The notes below the pieces were generated by a model, which was not told the DNA's origin, did no database searches, and saw only the letters and a list, made by a program, of their open reading frames with translations. A program made the position numbers and the translations under genes. Of a DNA stretch of 64,000 bases, positions 1-8,125 are shown piece by piece (positions within the stretch are counted from its first letter, which is position 1; each line of letters opens with the position of its first letter). Source of the DNA: Oscillospiraceae bacterium (GTDB lineage: Bacteria; Bacillota; Clostridia; Oscillospirales; Ruminococcaceae); the NCBI GenBank assembly GCA_017547245.1, contig JAFYQD010000009.1, positions 1 through 64,000 on the forward strand. The letters run 5' to 3'.

Positions 1-941
1 ACGCCGATGGCGTAAGCCAGCTGCACCTCACATTTTTTTGCCAGGCCTGCAGCTACTACGTTCTTGGCTACCCAACGGGCTGCGTATGCTGCAGAGCGGT
101 CAACTTTGGTCGGATCCTTGCCGGAGAAGGCACCGCCGCCATGGCGGCCCCAGCCGCCGTAGGTATCAACGATGATCTTACGGCCGGTCAGACCGCTGTC
201 GCCCTGAGGACCGCCCACAACAAAACGGCCGGTGGGGTTAACATAAACAACGGTTTCGTCGTCGTAAAGCTCGGCAGGCAGAACAGGATTCAGAACTTCG
301 CGGATAATGCCTTCGCGAATGGTTTCCAGTTCTACTTCGTCAGAATGCTGGCTGGAAACAACAACAGCATCGATGTGTACGGGCTTGTCATCCACATACT
401 TTACGGTAACCTGAGTTTTGCCGTCGGGACGCAGATAAGGCAGAGTGCCGTCTTTGCGTACTGCAGTCAGACGCAGGGCCAGCTTGTGGGCCAGAGAGAT
501 GGGCATGGGCATCAGTTCGGGGGTATCGTCGCAGGCAAAGCCAAACATCATACCCTGGTCACCGGCACCGTTCTGGAACTCAGCATCGGCCTGGCCGGAC
601 TTCAGTTCCAAAGAATTATCAACACCCAAAGCGATATCCTGAGACTGTTCGTCAATGGAAGTGATTACGGCACAGGTGTCGCAGTCAAAGCCATACTTGG
701 CACGGGTGTAACCGATGTCTTCAATAACGGTGCGTACGGTTTTGGGAATGTCAACATAACAACTGGTGGAAATTTCGCCCATGACCAGCACCATACCGGT
801 GGTCACAGCAGTTTCGCAGGCCACACGGGCCATGGGATCCTGAGCCAGAATGGCATCCAGCACTGCGTCAGAAATCTGGTCGCAGATTTTGTCGGGATGA
901 CCTTCGGTCACAGATTCGCTGGTAAACAGAAATTCAGACAT
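1..941 (-). CDS. metK: S-adenosylmethionine synthetase (C-terminal part outside window)
   Basis: Makes S-adenosylmethionine from methionine and ATP in the cytoplasm. The 313 visible codons start at ATG 941, 9 nt after an AGGAG-type site, and run off the left edge without a stop; the family is usually about 395 residues, so roughly the last fifth is missing. Visible signatures are GHPDK near residue 14 (ATP site), GAGDQG in the middle, and the glycine-rich stretch [11 protein letters not shown] near the cut. A SAM-I riboswitch with its own terminator lies directly upstream, so expression should fall when SAM is plentiful. Identification is secure. Confidence 0.97.
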   Translation of the reverse strand, partial: MSEFLFTSESVTEGHPDKICDQISDAVLDAILAQDPMARVACETAVTTGMVLVMGEISTSCYVDIPKTVRTVIEDIGYTRAKYGFDCDTCAVITSIDEQSQDIALGVDNSLELKSGQADAEFQNGAGDQGMMFGFACDDTPELMPMPISLAHKLALRLTAVRKDGTLPYLRPDGKTQVTVKYVDDKPVHIDAVVVSSQHSDEVELETIREGIIREVLNPVLPAELYDDETVVYVNPTGRFVVGGPQGDSGLTGRKIIVDTYGGWGRHGGGAFSGKDPTKVDRSAAYAARWVAKNVVAAGLAKKCEVQLAYAIG

Positions 942-972
942 ATTCTTTCTCCTTTCGATGGTCGACGGGCAC

Positions 973-1103
973 AAAAAAGCGCCCGACTGCCGTCAGACGC
1001 TTTATACAAACTCATCTTCCGGCTGCTGCCGCAGGATTTAGCACCTTGCTTTCGCAGGTTGCCGGGCTTCGCAGGGCCTGTTCCCTCCGCCACTCTTGAT
1101 AAG
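973..1103 (-). promoter_or_regulatory. SAM-I (S-box) riboswitch with terminator, leader of metK
   Basis: Read on the minus strand, the aptamer at 1103-1011 runs from CUUAUCAAGAGUGGCGGAGG through GCAACCUGCG and AAGGUGCUAAAUCC to GAUGAG, the classic S-box core. It is followed by a terminator hairpin at 1000-979 (nine stem pairs, two of them G-U, GGCA loop) and a six-U tract at 978-973, then the metK ribosome-binding site. Ligand binding should favour the terminator. The aptamer is seen directly; the OFF behaviour is family knowledge. Confidence 0.96.
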
Positions 1104-1199
1104 GTAACTATTAAGTTGCTTTGCTATTATACAGTTTGCCATATTGTTTGTCAATAGGCTACATAAATTATTCTGAAATTTGTGCAAGATTTCTTGTAT

Positions 1200-1754
1200 T
1201 TACTTTTCCTGTCCGGTCACCAAGCGAGAAATAGACTTGTAAACAACAAAGGTAATGACGCTGTTTACACCAGATTTGATGAGGTTAAAGGGCATAATAA
1301 TGGGAACCAGCATGGACAGCACTGCTTCAATGGGAGCACCCATGAAAATGGGGGTAAAAATAAGATTGCAGATGCACATTGCAGTGGTCATGGTGATTAC
1401 GCCGGCAACCAATGCGATGGCTGCACCCTTGCGGGTATGCATTTTACGGTAGATATTGCCGGCCACCAGCACCATGCTTCCGGTGGAGATGATATGCATG
1501 ATAATGCCGATGGGTCCGCTGGCTGCGCTGACTGTAACGCCCTGAATAACACTGGCCACAACCGTAATTGCCAAACCGGCGGTGGGACCAAACAAAAATG
1601 CGCCAATCAGAATGGGAATGTCGGCAGGATCATATTCCAGAAAAGAAGCCGCCGGAAAAATGGGAAAGTGCACCAGATAAAGCAGAATGACCGAAACGGC
1701 CACCAGCATGGCCATGGCAGTGAGACGACGGGTTTTGTTGCTTGCAGAAGACAT
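1200..1754 (-). CDS. ribU: Riboflavin ECF transporter S component (RibU)
   Basis: A 184-residue membrane protein with about six hydrophobic segments. It carries the RibU-typical EYDPADIPIL-IGAFLFGP stretch around residues 39-56, which in this family forms part of the riboflavin site. It would work with a shared energising module (EcfT plus two ATPases) encoded elsewhere. The start at ATG 1754 has a GGAGGT-type site upstream. The FMN riboswitch immediately upstream makes riboflavin/FMN the likely substrate. The gene stands alone, between metK and tsf. No strong terminator is visible in the short gap before metK's leader. Confidence 0.93.
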   Translation of the reverse strand: MSSASNKTRRLTAMAMLVAVSVILLYLVHFPIFPAASFLEYDPADIPILIGAFLFGPTAGLAITVVASVIQGVTVSAASGPIGIIMHIISTGSMVLVAGNIYRKMHTRKGAAIALVAGVITMTTAMCICNLIFTPIFMGAPIEAVLSMLVPIIMPFNLIKSGVNSVITFVVYKSISRLVTGQEK

Positions 1755-1814
1755 AGGTGTCTACCTCCTTAAATTGAGGTCTGTGAGGGAAACCGTGACC
1801 CGACCTGCACAAAC

Positions 1815-1968
1815 AAAAACGCCCCCGAAAAATCGAGGGCGAAATGATGCGAGAAGCCGCAGTCGTTTCTTTCATCCGGACTGTACCGTCGGTTGGGGAA
1901 TTACACCCCATCGGCCTTTCGGCTCGTGGACTTTTACCACCGGTGGGGAATTGCACCCCGCCCTGAAA
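1815..1968 (-). promoter_or_regulatory. FMN riboswitch (RFN element) with terminator, leader of ribU
   Basis: On the minus strand the element starts near 1968 with CAGGGCGGGGUGCAAUUCCC, continues through ACCGGUGGUAAAAGUCCACGAG and a second GGGGUGUAAUUCCCC arm, and closes with CCGACGGUACAGUCCGGAUGAAAG near 1865. These are the conserved RFN blocks in order. A terminator hairpin (1841-1820) and U tract (1819-1815) follow, so the switch probably acts by transcription termination before ribU. Confidence 0.96.
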
Positions 1969-2021
1969 CAGACTTGTTATATTGTGGTTTTATTATATGC
2001 CTTTGGATAAGAGATGTCAAC

Positions 2022-2050
2022 AAAAAAGGCGTTGGGCAAAACCCAACGCC
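2022..2050 (-). terminator. Intrinsic terminator after tsf
   Basis: On the minus strand GGCGUUGGG-UUUUG-CCCAACGCC is a perfect 9-bp stem followed by six U. It ends the rpsB-tsf unit. Confidence 0.9.
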
Positions 2051-2073
2051 TTCTTGTTTGCTTGTAAGAGAAC

Positions 2074-2997
2074 TTACTGAGCCAGCTGCTTGGCAATTTC
2101 TTCGGCAAAGTTTTCTTCGCGCTTTTCCAGGCCTTCGCCCTTTTCAAAGCGTACGAAAGAAACAACTTCGATCTTGCCGCCCAGTTCCTTGGCAGTGTTG
2201 GCAGCATACTGAGCTACAGAGATGTTGCCATCCTTAACAAAGGCCTGTTCCAGCAGACAGTTTTCCTTGTAGTACTTGTTGATCTTGCCTTCAACCATCT
2301 TGGCAATAACCTGTTCAGGCTTGTTCTTCAGCTTGTCGTCGCCCTGGATCTGAGCCATCAGGATTTCCTTTTCCTTAGCAACTACTTCAGCGGGAACTTC
2401 TTCACGATTCAGGTAAGCAGGATTGATAGCAGCGATCTGCATAGCAATGTCCTTGCCGCATTCTACGAATTCAGCCTTGCCAGCCAGGTCGGTGTCAAAC
2501 TTAACCAGAACACCGATGCGGCCGCCGCCGTGTACGTAAGAAACAACATCGCCTTCGTAACGAACGAAACGACGCAGCTTCATGTTTTCACCGATAACCA
2601 GGATCTTTTCCTTCAGAGCTTCGTCAACGGTCATGTCGGAACCGTTCAGCTTGCAGGCAGCCAGAGCTTCGATGTCGGCGGGGTTTTCTTCGATAACGGT
2701 CTTGGCGCAGGCTTCTACGAAAGCAACAAAGTCAGCGTTCTTGCCAACAAAGTCGGTTTCGGAGTTTACTTCCAGTACGCAGGCTACCTTCTTGGCTTCG
2801 TCAACAACGGTAACAACTACGCCTTCGGCAGCAATACGGCCAGCCTTCTTGGCAGAAGCAGCCAGACCCTTTTCACGCAGGATCTCCATTGCCTTTTCCA
2901 TATCACCATCGGCCTGAGTCAGAGCCTTTTTGCAGTCCATCATGCCGCAGCCGCTGCGTTCACGCAGGGCCTGTACGTCTTTTGCAGTGAAAGCCAT
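2074..2997 (-). CDS. tsf: Translation elongation factor Ts
   Basis: EF-Ts recycles EF-Tu by exchanging GDP for GTP. The 307-residue protein begins MAFTAKDVQALRERSGCGMM with the UBA-like N-terminal domain typical of the family, followed by the core TDFVGKN motif around residue 80. I chose ATG 2997 rather than the ATG two codons upstream because AGGAGG lies 9 nt from it but only 3 nt from the upstream one. It is second in an rpsB-tsf operon; a GC-rich hairpin (3051-3082) separates the two genes. Confidence 0.97.
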   Translation of the reverse strand: MAFTAKDVQALRERSGCGMMDCKKALTQADGDMEKAMEILREKGLAASAKKAGRIAAEGVVVTVVDEAKKVACVLEVNSETDFVGKNADFVAFVEACAKTVIEENPADIEALAACKLNGSDMTVDEALKEKILVIGENMKLRRFVRYEGDVVSYVHGGGRIGVLVKFDTDLAGKAEFVECGKDIAMQIAAINPAYLNREEVPAEVVAKEKEILMAQIQGDDKLKNKPEQVIAKMVEGKINKYYKENCLLEQAFVKDGNISVAQYAANTAKELGGKIEVVSFVRFEKGEGLEKREENFAEEIAKQLAQ

Positions 2998-3050
2998 AAT
3001 CATTTTCCTCCTGTAATCAAATACTTGGATCAGTCAGTGTTTACGGTAAA

Positions 3051-3082
3051 GGTGCCCGGTAAGGGAACTCCTTCCGGGCACC
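3051..3082 (-). other. Stable hairpin between rpsB and tsf
   Basis: GGUGCCCGG-aaggaguucccuua-CCGGGCACC forms a perfect 9-bp stem in the 90-nt gap between the two genes. Only a short U-rich stretch follows it, so it looks like a processing site or partial terminator adjusting the S2 to EF-Ts ratio. That role is inference. Confidence 0.55.
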
Positions 3083-3093
3083 GCTTAAAAAGC

Positions 3094-3816
3094 TTACTCA
3101 GCAGCTTCAGCTTCGGCTTCAGCAGCGCCCATCTGGCCCTGACGGCCTTCGATGATGGCGTCAGCCATGGTAGAAGCAATCAGCTTAACGGCGCGGATGG
3201 CGTCGTCGTTGCCGGGGATAACGTAATCAACTTCGTCGGGATCGCAGTTGGTGTCAACGATAGCTACAATGGGAATACCCAGCTTGCGAGCTTCGGAAAC
3301 AGCAATCTTTTCCTTGCGGGGGTCAACTACGAACAGTGCGCCGGGCAGCTTGTCCATCTTTTCGATACCGCCCAGGTACTTTTCCAGCTTTTCGATTTCC
3401 AGGTTCAGCTTTACAACTTCCTTCTTGGGCAGACGGTCGAAGGTGCCATCTTCGCTCATCTTACGCAGCTGCTGCAGACGTGCAACACGGCGACGGATGG
3501 TGGTGAAGTTGGTCATCATACCGCCCAGCCAACGGGCGTTTACATAGTAAGCGCCAGCGCGTTCGGCTTCTTCCTTGATGGAGTCGCCGGCCTGCTTCTT
3601 GGTGCCAACGAACATTACGTTGCCGCCTTCGGCTGCTACTTCGCGGATGAACATGTAAGCTTCTTCCAGCTTCTTAACAGTCTTCTGCAGGTCGATGATG
3701 TAGATGCCGTTACGTTCGGTAAAGATATAACGGGCCATCTTGGGGTTCCAGCGGCGGGTCTGGTGGCCAAAGTGTACACCAGCTTCCAGCAGCTGCTTCA
3801 TGGATACTACGCTCAT
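3094..3816 (-). CDS. rpsB: 30S ribosomal protein S2
   Basis: A 240-residue S2 protein of the small ribosomal subunit. It opens [20 protein letters not shown] with the HFGHQ signature, then RRWNPKM and, near residue 45, the conserved KTVKKLEEA segment. Later FVVDPRKE and [11 protein letters not shown] are standard. The C-terminal tail is Ala/Glu-rich, as in many Clostridia. The start at 3816 has a strong AAAGGAGG site. It heads the rpsB-tsf operon. Its leader is about 105 nt from the predicted promoter and contains at least one stable hairpin. Confidence 0.98.
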   Translation of the reverse strand: MSVVSMKQLLEAGVHFGHQTRRWNPKMARYIFTERNGIYIIDLQKTVKKLEEAYMFIREVAAEGGNVMFVGTKKQAGDSIKEEAERAGAYYVNARWLGGMMTNFTTIRRRVARLQQLRKMSEDGTFDRLPKKEVVKLNLEIEKLEKYLGGIEKMDKLPGALFVVDPRKEKIAVSEARKLGIPIVAIVDTNCDPDEVDYVIPGNDDAIRAVKLIASTMADAIIEGRQGQMGAAEAEAEAAE

Positions 3817-3869
3817 TGCAAAAATCCTCCTTTGGTTGTTTCCTCCGCCCGTTTCTTCCTGTCCGGGAA

Positions 3870-3886
3870 GCTGCCTTTTTGGCAGC
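3870..3886 (-). promoter_or_regulatory. Hairpin in the rpsB leader
   Basis: GCUGCC-AAAAA-GGCAGC lies midway between the predicted transcription start near 3921 and the rpsB start codon. Flanking GC-rich blocks (CGCCCG upstream, CGGGCGG near 3850) could pair around it. S2 represses its own mRNA in some bacteria; whether this leader does so is unknown. Confidence 0.4.
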
Positions 3887-3927
3887 CACCGCCCCGGTCA
3901 ATCGTCGGGCGTGCGTTTTGCCGTATT

Positions 3928-3956
3928 AGTATAACAGGTTGAACAAATAAAAGCAA
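3928..3956 (-). promoter_or_regulatory. Sigma-A-type promoter of rpsB-tsf
   Basis: TTGCTT (3956-3951), 17-bp spacer, TATACT (3933-3928), in the AT-rich stretch upstream of rpsB. Confidence 0.75.
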
Positions 3957-4009
3957 GCATTTTTAAGCACTTTTTTCAAAGTTTTTGCCCTTTTTTACAG
4001 GCTTTTTTC

Positions 4010-4285
4010 CTATTCTTCCCGCTTTGGTTCGGGGCGCCTTCCCTTCCCTCCATATTGGCGGTAACGCACCAGAATACTGTCGTCACCGATGACCTCCACA
4101 TCCTCCCAGCGGATGACAACATCATCTTCCCGACCCAACAGACCAAACCACCGCAGACGGCCATAGATGATAAGCCCTTTCATCTGCGAACTGTCAGGGT
4201 CAAAATCCAGGTCGGCAACATGCCCCATATATCCGCCGTTAAAAAGATTGATTACATCCTTGCGCCGCAGATCGTCCATACGCAC
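4010..4285 (-). CDS. YlmC/YmxH-family PRC-barrel sporulation protein
   Basis: A small protein of about 91 residues with a PRC-barrel fold: MDDLRRKDVINLFNGGYMG, then a D-D-PDSS-MKGLIIYGR segment, then a RWEDVEVIGDDSILV strand. This is the YlmC/YmxH family found in spore formers, often close to sigma-factor genes. Its biochemical role is unsettled. I prefer GTG 4285 because GGGGAGGTG sits at the right distance; ATG 4279, two codons on, is an alternative. It is divergent from sigG across about 110 bp, which fits a role in sporulation. Confidence 0.85.
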   Translation of the reverse strand: MRMDDLRRKDVINLFNGGYMGHVADLDFDPDSSQMKGLIIYGRLRWFGLLGREDDVVIRWEDVEVIGDDSILVRYRQYGGKGRRPEPKREE

Positions 4286-4347
4286 ACAGCCCACCTCCCC
4301 TGTCAGTATATGAAAACCCACTCGCTTCTTAGAAACAAATGGAAAGC

Positions 4348-4378
4348 GAATTACCCTTCTTTCAGAAGCCCATACTTA
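4348..4378 (+). promoter_or_regulatory. Possible forespore (sigma-F/sigma-G type) promoter of sigG
   Basis: GAATT (4348-4352), 18-bp spacer, CATACTTA (4371-4378) resembles the GMATR / CATnnTA pattern of forespore sigma factors, with one mismatch in each part. The implied transcription start is very close to the ribosome-binding site, so this is tentative. Confidence 0.35.
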
Positions 4379-4399
4379 GCCTGGAAGGCGGTGGGAAGT

Positions 4400-5170
4400 G
4401 TGTACATTAACAAAGTGGAAATCTGCGGAGTAAACACCAACAAACTGAAGGTTTTGAAAGAGGCAGAAAAAACAGCCCTGTTGGCTAAAGTCAGGCAGGG
4501 CGATATGCAGGCACGGGAGGAGCTGATCAATGGCAACCTGCGGCTTGTGCTGAGCGTGGTGCAGAAGTTTGCCAACCGCGGCGAGATACTGGACGACCTG
4601 TTCCAGGTAGGCTGCATCGGTCTTATCAAGGCCATCGACAACTTCGACCCCAACCAGGAGGTCAAGTTTTCAACCTATGGTGTTCCCATGATTATCGGAG
4701 AGATACGGCGATATCTGCGGGACAACAACTCGATACGGGTCAGCCGTTCGCTGCGTGACATGGCCTATAAAGCCATGCAGGCCAAAGAGATGCTGCTCAC
4801 CCAAAACCTTCGGGAACCCACCATTGAGGAAATAGCAGAAGCCATGGGCAGCAAAAAGGAGGATGTGGTGTTGGCGCTGGAGTCCATTGTGGAGCCACTT
4901 TCGTTATACGATCCTGTCTATTCGGACGGCGGAGACCCCATATATGTGATGGACCAGATCGGTGACCGGAACGATGACACCGAATGGCTAGATGAAATTC
5001 TGCTGCGTCAGGCCATCGAGGACCTGAGTGAACGGGAAAAGCGCATTCTTTCCATGCGTTTTTTAAGCGGACGCACACAGGTGGAGGTTGCAAAGGAAAT
5101 TGGCATCTCGCAGGCGCAGGTAAGCCGAGTGGAAAAGGGTGCGCTCAAGCGGATCAAGAGTAAAATATAA
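4400..5170 (+). CDS. sigG: RNA polymerase sporulation sigma factor G
   Basis: Directs transcription in the forespore after engulfment. The 256-residue product carries the sigma-G hallmark NKVEICGVNT at its N-terminus, region 2 with DLFQVGCIGLIKAIDNFD and the FSTYGVPMIIGEIRRYLRD block, and region 4 with the SGRTQVEVAKEIGISQAQVSR helix-turn-helix. I chose GTG 4400, preceded by AAGGCGGT at 8 nt, because it matches the family N-terminus; longer in-frame versions have no family counterpart. It is transcribed away from the ylmC-like gene and converges on the transaldolase gene, with a shared terminator between them. Confidence 0.97.
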   Translation: MYINKVEICGVNTNKLKVLKEAEKTALLAKVRQGDMQAREELINGNLRLVLSVVQKFANRGEILDDLFQVGCIGLIKAIDNFDPNQEVKFSTYGVPMIIGEIRRYLRDNNSIRVSRSLRDMAYKAMQAKEMLLTQNLREPTIEEIAEAMGSKKEDVVLALESIVEPLSLYDPVYSDGGDPIYVMDQIGDRNDDTEWLDEILLRQAIEDLSEREKRILSMRFLSGRTQVEVAKEIGISQAQVSRVEKGALKRIKSKI

Positions 5171-5174
5171 AAAG

Positions 5175-5203
5175 AACTCCCCATACACGATGTGTGGGGA
5201 GTT
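5175..5203. terminator. Bidirectional terminator between sigG and the transaldolase gene
   Basis: ACTCCCCAyACA-cga-TGTGTGGGGAGT stem with T run on the plus strand and A run on the other side; it serves both converging genes. Confidence 0.85.
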
Positions 5204-5207
5204 TTTC

Positions 5208-5888
5208 TTACTTAATCAGCTGGTCGATGCCCTTATCGCCGAAGCGGGAACGCCAATCGATGTCAAAGTCTTCGAGAGAGCGGTCGGTGTAAGGATGGAA
5301 AATCAGCTTTTCGCACAGGGCAGCGGTTACGGTAACGCCATGTGCACCGCAGGAAGCGGCATTGTACACCTGCTGAATGTTTTTGAAGCTGGCAGCCAAT
5401 ACCTTAGTGTCATAACCATACTGGTCATAAAGAGCAACGATTTCACCCACGACGTTGGCGCCGTCGCTGGTGATGTTATCCAGACGGTCAACATAAGGGG
5501 CAACATAGTCGGCGCCGGCCTTGGCAGCCAACAGAGCCTGCATGGGGGTAAAGATGGCGGTGACCAGAGTTTTCAGGCCGCGTTCCTTGCACATGGTAAC
5601 AGCACGCAGGCCCTGCATGGTAACGGGAATCTTGGTGTAAAAATTGGGGCCAAGTTCCTTGGTCATCTTTTCGGCCTGAGCCACAATGCCGGCACTGTCG
5701 TGGGCGGTGGCCTGTGCAAACAGCATACGGTCGTGACCCAACAATTCGCGGATCTGGCGCAGGGTGTCATTTACGTCCTCAGCCTCGCGGGAAAGGATGG
5801 AAGGGTTGGTGGTAACACCATCGATGGGGAAATAAGGCAGCACAGCCTTAATCTGATTAATATTTGCGGTATCAAGCAGAATCTGCAT
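5208..5888 (-). CDS. Transaldolase / fructose-6-phosphate aldolase family (TalC/MipB)
   Basis: A 226-residue single-domain (beta/alpha)8 enzyme of the short transaldolase class. It begins MQILLDTANI with the DTAN motif, then DGVTTNPSI. The Schiff-base lysine is in FYTKIPVTMQG near residue 87, and YVAPYVDRLDN follows. It transfers a dihydroxyacetone unit or cleaves fructose-6-phosphate; sequence alone does not separate the two activities. In anaerobes lacking the long transaldolase it often completes the non-oxidative pentose phosphate pathway. It sits between sigE and sigG, an unusual insertion into the sporulation cluster. Confidence 0.92.
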   Translation of the reverse strand: MQILLDTANINQIKAVLPYFPIDGVTTNPSILSREAEDVNDTLRQIRELLGHDRMLFAQATAHDSAGIVAQAEKMTKELGPNFYTKIPVTMQGLRAVTMCKERGLKTLVTAIFTPMQALLAAKAGADYVAPYVDRLDNITSDGANVVGEIVALYDQYGYDTKVLAASFKNIQQVYNAASCGAHGVTVTAALCEKLIFHPYTDRSLEDFDIDWRSRFGDKGIDQLIK

Positions 5889-5995
5889 GACCGATCACTT
5901 CCTTTTTCAAATTCTGTCAATATTGTAGCACAACAGAACCAAAAAAACGACCCACAAACCATATAATAAATTTAGATATTTCGCCGCTGTTTTTG

Positions 5996-6724
5996 TCAGC
6001 AGGCCCGTTCCAACAGTTCGGTGCGCAGCCTTTTAATGATGCGCTTTTCCAGCCGTGAAATGTAGGACTGAGAAATGCCAATGATGTCCGCCACCTCTTT
6101 TTGGGTATGCTCCTGACCACCCATCAGCCCAAAACGCAGCTGCATGATGGTGCGCTCCCGTTCCGAAAGCCGATTGACAGCCTCCATCAGCATTCCCCGT
6201 TCCACACTTTCCTCAATGGCATCGTTGACGATGTCGCTGTCGGTACCCAAAATGTCCGAAAGCAACAGTTCGTTTCCGTCCCAGTCAATGTTCAGCGGCT
6301 CGTCGATAGAAACCTCGCCCCTGCGGTTCTGCTGTTTGCGCAAATACATCAGGATCTCGTTTTCAATACATCGGGAAGCATATGTAGCCAATTTGATGCC
6401 CCTGCCCGGACAGAAGGTATTGACCGCCTTGATAAGCCCGATGCTGCCAATGGAGGTAAGATCCTCCACCCCCACTCCGCTGGATTCAAACTTACGGGCA
6501 ATGTATACCACCAGACGAAGATTATGTACAATCAGAATCTGCCGTGCTTCAGGGTCCTGCTGCTCCAGTCTTTCAAACCAATGCTGTTCCTCCTGACGGG
6601 AAAGCGGCGGCGGAAGGGTTTCGGGGCCGTTGATATACCATACACCTCGTACCCACCCCAGATGTCTAACCCAAAATGATAAAAACCTGATGAACCATTT
6701 TGCTTTGAATAACCACTCGATCAT
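5996..6724 (-). CDS. sigE: RNA polymerase sporulation sigma factor E (pro-sigma-E)
   Basis: Mother-cell sigma factor made as an inactive precursor. The 242-residue product has an N-terminal hydrophobic/basic pro-region ([17 protein letters not shown]), expected to be removed by SpoIIGA. Region 2 follows with [13 protein letters not shown] and [15 protein letters not shown], and region 4 ends with [23 protein letters not shown] 6724 is preceded by GGGGTG at 7 nt and matches the family length (239 in Bacillus subtilis); the longer upstream reading overlaps spoIIGA. It lies 19 bp after spoIIGA in the same operon. Confidence 0.97.
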   Translation of the reverse strand: MIEWLFKAKWFIRFLSFWVRHLGWVRGVWYINGPETLPPPLSRQEEQHWFERLEQQDPEARQILIVHNLRLVVYIARKFESSGVGVEDLTSIGSIGLIKAVNTFCPGRGIKLATYASRCIENEILMYLRKQQNRRGEVSIDEPLNIDWDGNELLLSDILGTDSDIVNDAIEESVERGMLMEAVNRLSERERTIMQLRFGLMGGQEHTQKEVADIIGISQSYISRLEKRIIKRLRTELLERAC

Positions 6725-6743
6725 TGCCAACACCCCATTCTTT

Positions 6744-7598
6744 TTATATACGCAGCTGCAGCAAGGCCGGATCAAACACACCGTCACACCCCGGCATTTC
6801 ACCCCGATTTACGGCCAGCCAGACACTGCAGTCATACCTTTCACCGTCTTTAGTTATCAAGTCGAAGCCATCGGGACGAAAAGACGGCAGCATTCCCATT
6901 GACCCCACCGACCGATAAGGCACCAGCCGGATGCCCTGCGGAAGCTTTTCCTCCGGCATTCCTGCAGCCATCCACGCTGTTTCGTCCGGGGTAAGCAGCG
7001 GCAACGCCGCACGCAGTGTACACACCGCCACCGACAGTCCGGAAAATGGTTCAACCAGCCGATTCCCCGAATCACACATCAGGTTCATTTCGGCAGTTTT
7101 ATCCCCACGGCTTATCACCGCCCTGCAAATCAGCTGCTTTGTTTTTTCTTCTCCGTAAATGCGTCTGGTAAACCCCAGCAGAAGATAGGCCACCGTAACC
7201 GAAACCAGCAGCAGCAACGGAGAAACATGAAAATAAATCATTCCGCCGGGACAGCGGATTGGCCCCCGGGGCCAGATAAGGCACAGGGCCATTGCCGCCC
7301 CGGCAAACAAAAAGCTGATGCAAAGCAGTATTATTCCCAGACGCAGATAGTCCCGTCTGCAGCGCCCCGGCCAGGCCGCCAGCAGCATTGCCGACGCAGA
7401 CAGGATGCGAACCACCACCTCAAACACAAAGCCCTGCAGCGGCAAAAACACCGCCAAAGAGACCACCCCGCCCACAAGGGCTCCCCTTACCCTGCCGCGT
7501 CGGCCAAGAGGGACTCCGGCAATGCGTCCTGCGGCACAAAGCATGGCATAGCTTACAAAATAGTTGATAGCCACCAACACATCGGCATATACGACCAC
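6744..7598 (-). CDS. spoIIGA: Sigma-E processing aspartic peptidase SpoIIGA
   Basis: Membrane protease that activates pro-sigma-E after signalling from the forespore. The 284-residue product has about five membrane segments in its first half and a cytosolic C-terminal half. The catalytic motif is DSGN at residues 176-179 ([13 protein letters not shown]). The family block [19 protein letters not shown] follows, then DGVFDPALL near the end. GTG 7598 is the probable start: AAGGGAGGG lies just upstream and the residues [14 protein letters not shown] match the family N-terminus. It is first in the spoIIGA-sigE operon. Confidence 0.95.
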   Translation of the reverse strand: MVVYADVLVAINYFVSYAMLCAAGRIAGVPLGRRGRVRGALVGGVVSLAVFLPLQGFVFEVVVRILSASAMLLAAWPGRCRRDYLRLGIILLCISFLFAGAAMALCLIWPRGPIRCPGGMIYFHVSPLLLLVSVTVAYLLLGFTRRIYGEEKTKQLICRAVISRGDKTAEMNLMCDSGNRLVEPFSGLSVAVCTLRAALPLLTPDETAWMAAGMPEEKLPQGIRLVPYRSVGSMGMLPSFRPDGFDLITKDGERYDCSVWLAVNRGEMPGCDGVFDPALLQLRI

Positions 7599-7622
7599 AC
7601 GGCTTCCCTCCCTTTGAAGGTT

Positions 7623-7656
7623 ATTATATTCCTGATGGAATGACGATTCTGTCGAA
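7623..7656 (-). promoter_or_regulatory. spoIIG promoter with Spo0A-box-like -35 region
   Basis: On the minus strand TTCGAC (7656-7651) and TATAAT (7628-7623) are separated by 22 bp. TTCGACA is the complement of TGTCGAA (7650-7656), which fits the Spo0A box TGNCGAA. A 22-bp spacing with a 0A box at -35 is the known layout of the B. subtilis spoIIG promoter, so activation by Spo0A-P is expected. Confidence 0.75.
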
Positions 7657-7687
7657 GGCAGGAAACGTACCCACAGTGCCCCCACTG

Positions 7688-7695
7688 CATATAAT
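7688..7695 (+). promoter_or_regulatory. Candidate -10 element (sigma-E/sigma-K-like CATATAAT) for the Cys-rich gene
   Basis: CATATAAT lies 55 bp before the start codon and fits the CATAnnnT -10 shared by mother-cell sigma factors. No convincing -35 is visible at 14-17 bp upstream, so a sigma-A reading (TATAAT) is equally possible. Confidence 0.3.
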
Positions 7696-7750
7696 GAACC
7701 AGAAAGATACATCATCCTTCTTGACCACTTTTTGTATTGGAGCTGATATT

Positions 7751-8092
7751 ATGTCTTGCTGTTCTTCTTTGCATAAGACCGACCATACAGTTGTCCCCAC
7801 CGAACACGACCTGACCAACAACTGCACTGCGGTTTATCAGACTGCCCAGTGCCGCAACAACTGCATCAACCTGCAAAACGGCTGCGGTCATTCCTCCTGC
7901 TGCGAGCCCATTCCGGCAACACCCCTTTGCAGCCGTGAATATCGCCTGTGTACCGATTCCGACGGCTGCGCCGCCCATTATCCCATCGACTGCCGCAATC
8001 GGTTCTGGCCCAATTTCAGCCATCCACGCTGGCTCCCCTGCAGCTGCCTTTACTGCACCGGCAGATGCTGCACCAAGCGCTGCAATCACTAA
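7751..8092 (+). CDS. Cysteine-rich small protein, unrecognised
   Basis: A 113-residue protein with 18 cysteines, including CC pairs at residues 3-4, in the middle and near the end, and closing segments such as CSCLYCTGRCC. There is no signal peptide or membrane segment and I recognise no family. Support for coding: ATG 7751 with GGAG 8 nt upstream, and a terminator 5 bp after the stop. It is divergent from spoIIGA and shares its intergenic region. Cys-rich composition next to sporulation genes suggests a spore-coat or metal-binding protein, but that is inference. The opposite strand carries a shadow reading frame with no usable ribosome-binding site. Confidence 0.65.
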   Translation: MSCCSSLHKTDHTVVPTEHDLTNNCTAVYQTAQCRNNCINLQNGCGHSSCCEPIPATPLCSREYRLCTDSDGCAAHYPIDCRNRFWPNFSHPRWLPCSCLYCTGRCCTKRCNH

Positions 8093-8096
8093 AAAA

Positions 8097-8122
8097 ACCC
8101 CGGAGTTTTAAGCTCCGGGGTT
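8097..8122. terminator. Bidirectional terminator
   Basis: AACCCCGGAG-ttttaag-CTCCGGGGTT hairpin with T run on the plus side and A run before it. It ends both the Cys-rich gene and the converging DUF6514-like gene. Confidence 0.9.
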
Positions 8123-8125
8123 CTT

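Noticed and set aside
4055..4399. N-terminal extension of sigG
   Set aside because: The extra residues overlap the divergent ylmC-like gene and do not match the family; GTG 4400 has a good ribosome-binding site.
7712..8089. Ala/Gly-rich reading frame on the minus strand opposite the Cys-rich gene
   Set aside because: Its GTG start has no Shine-Dalgarno and sits right after the terminator hairpin; the plus-strand frame has a better start and terminator.
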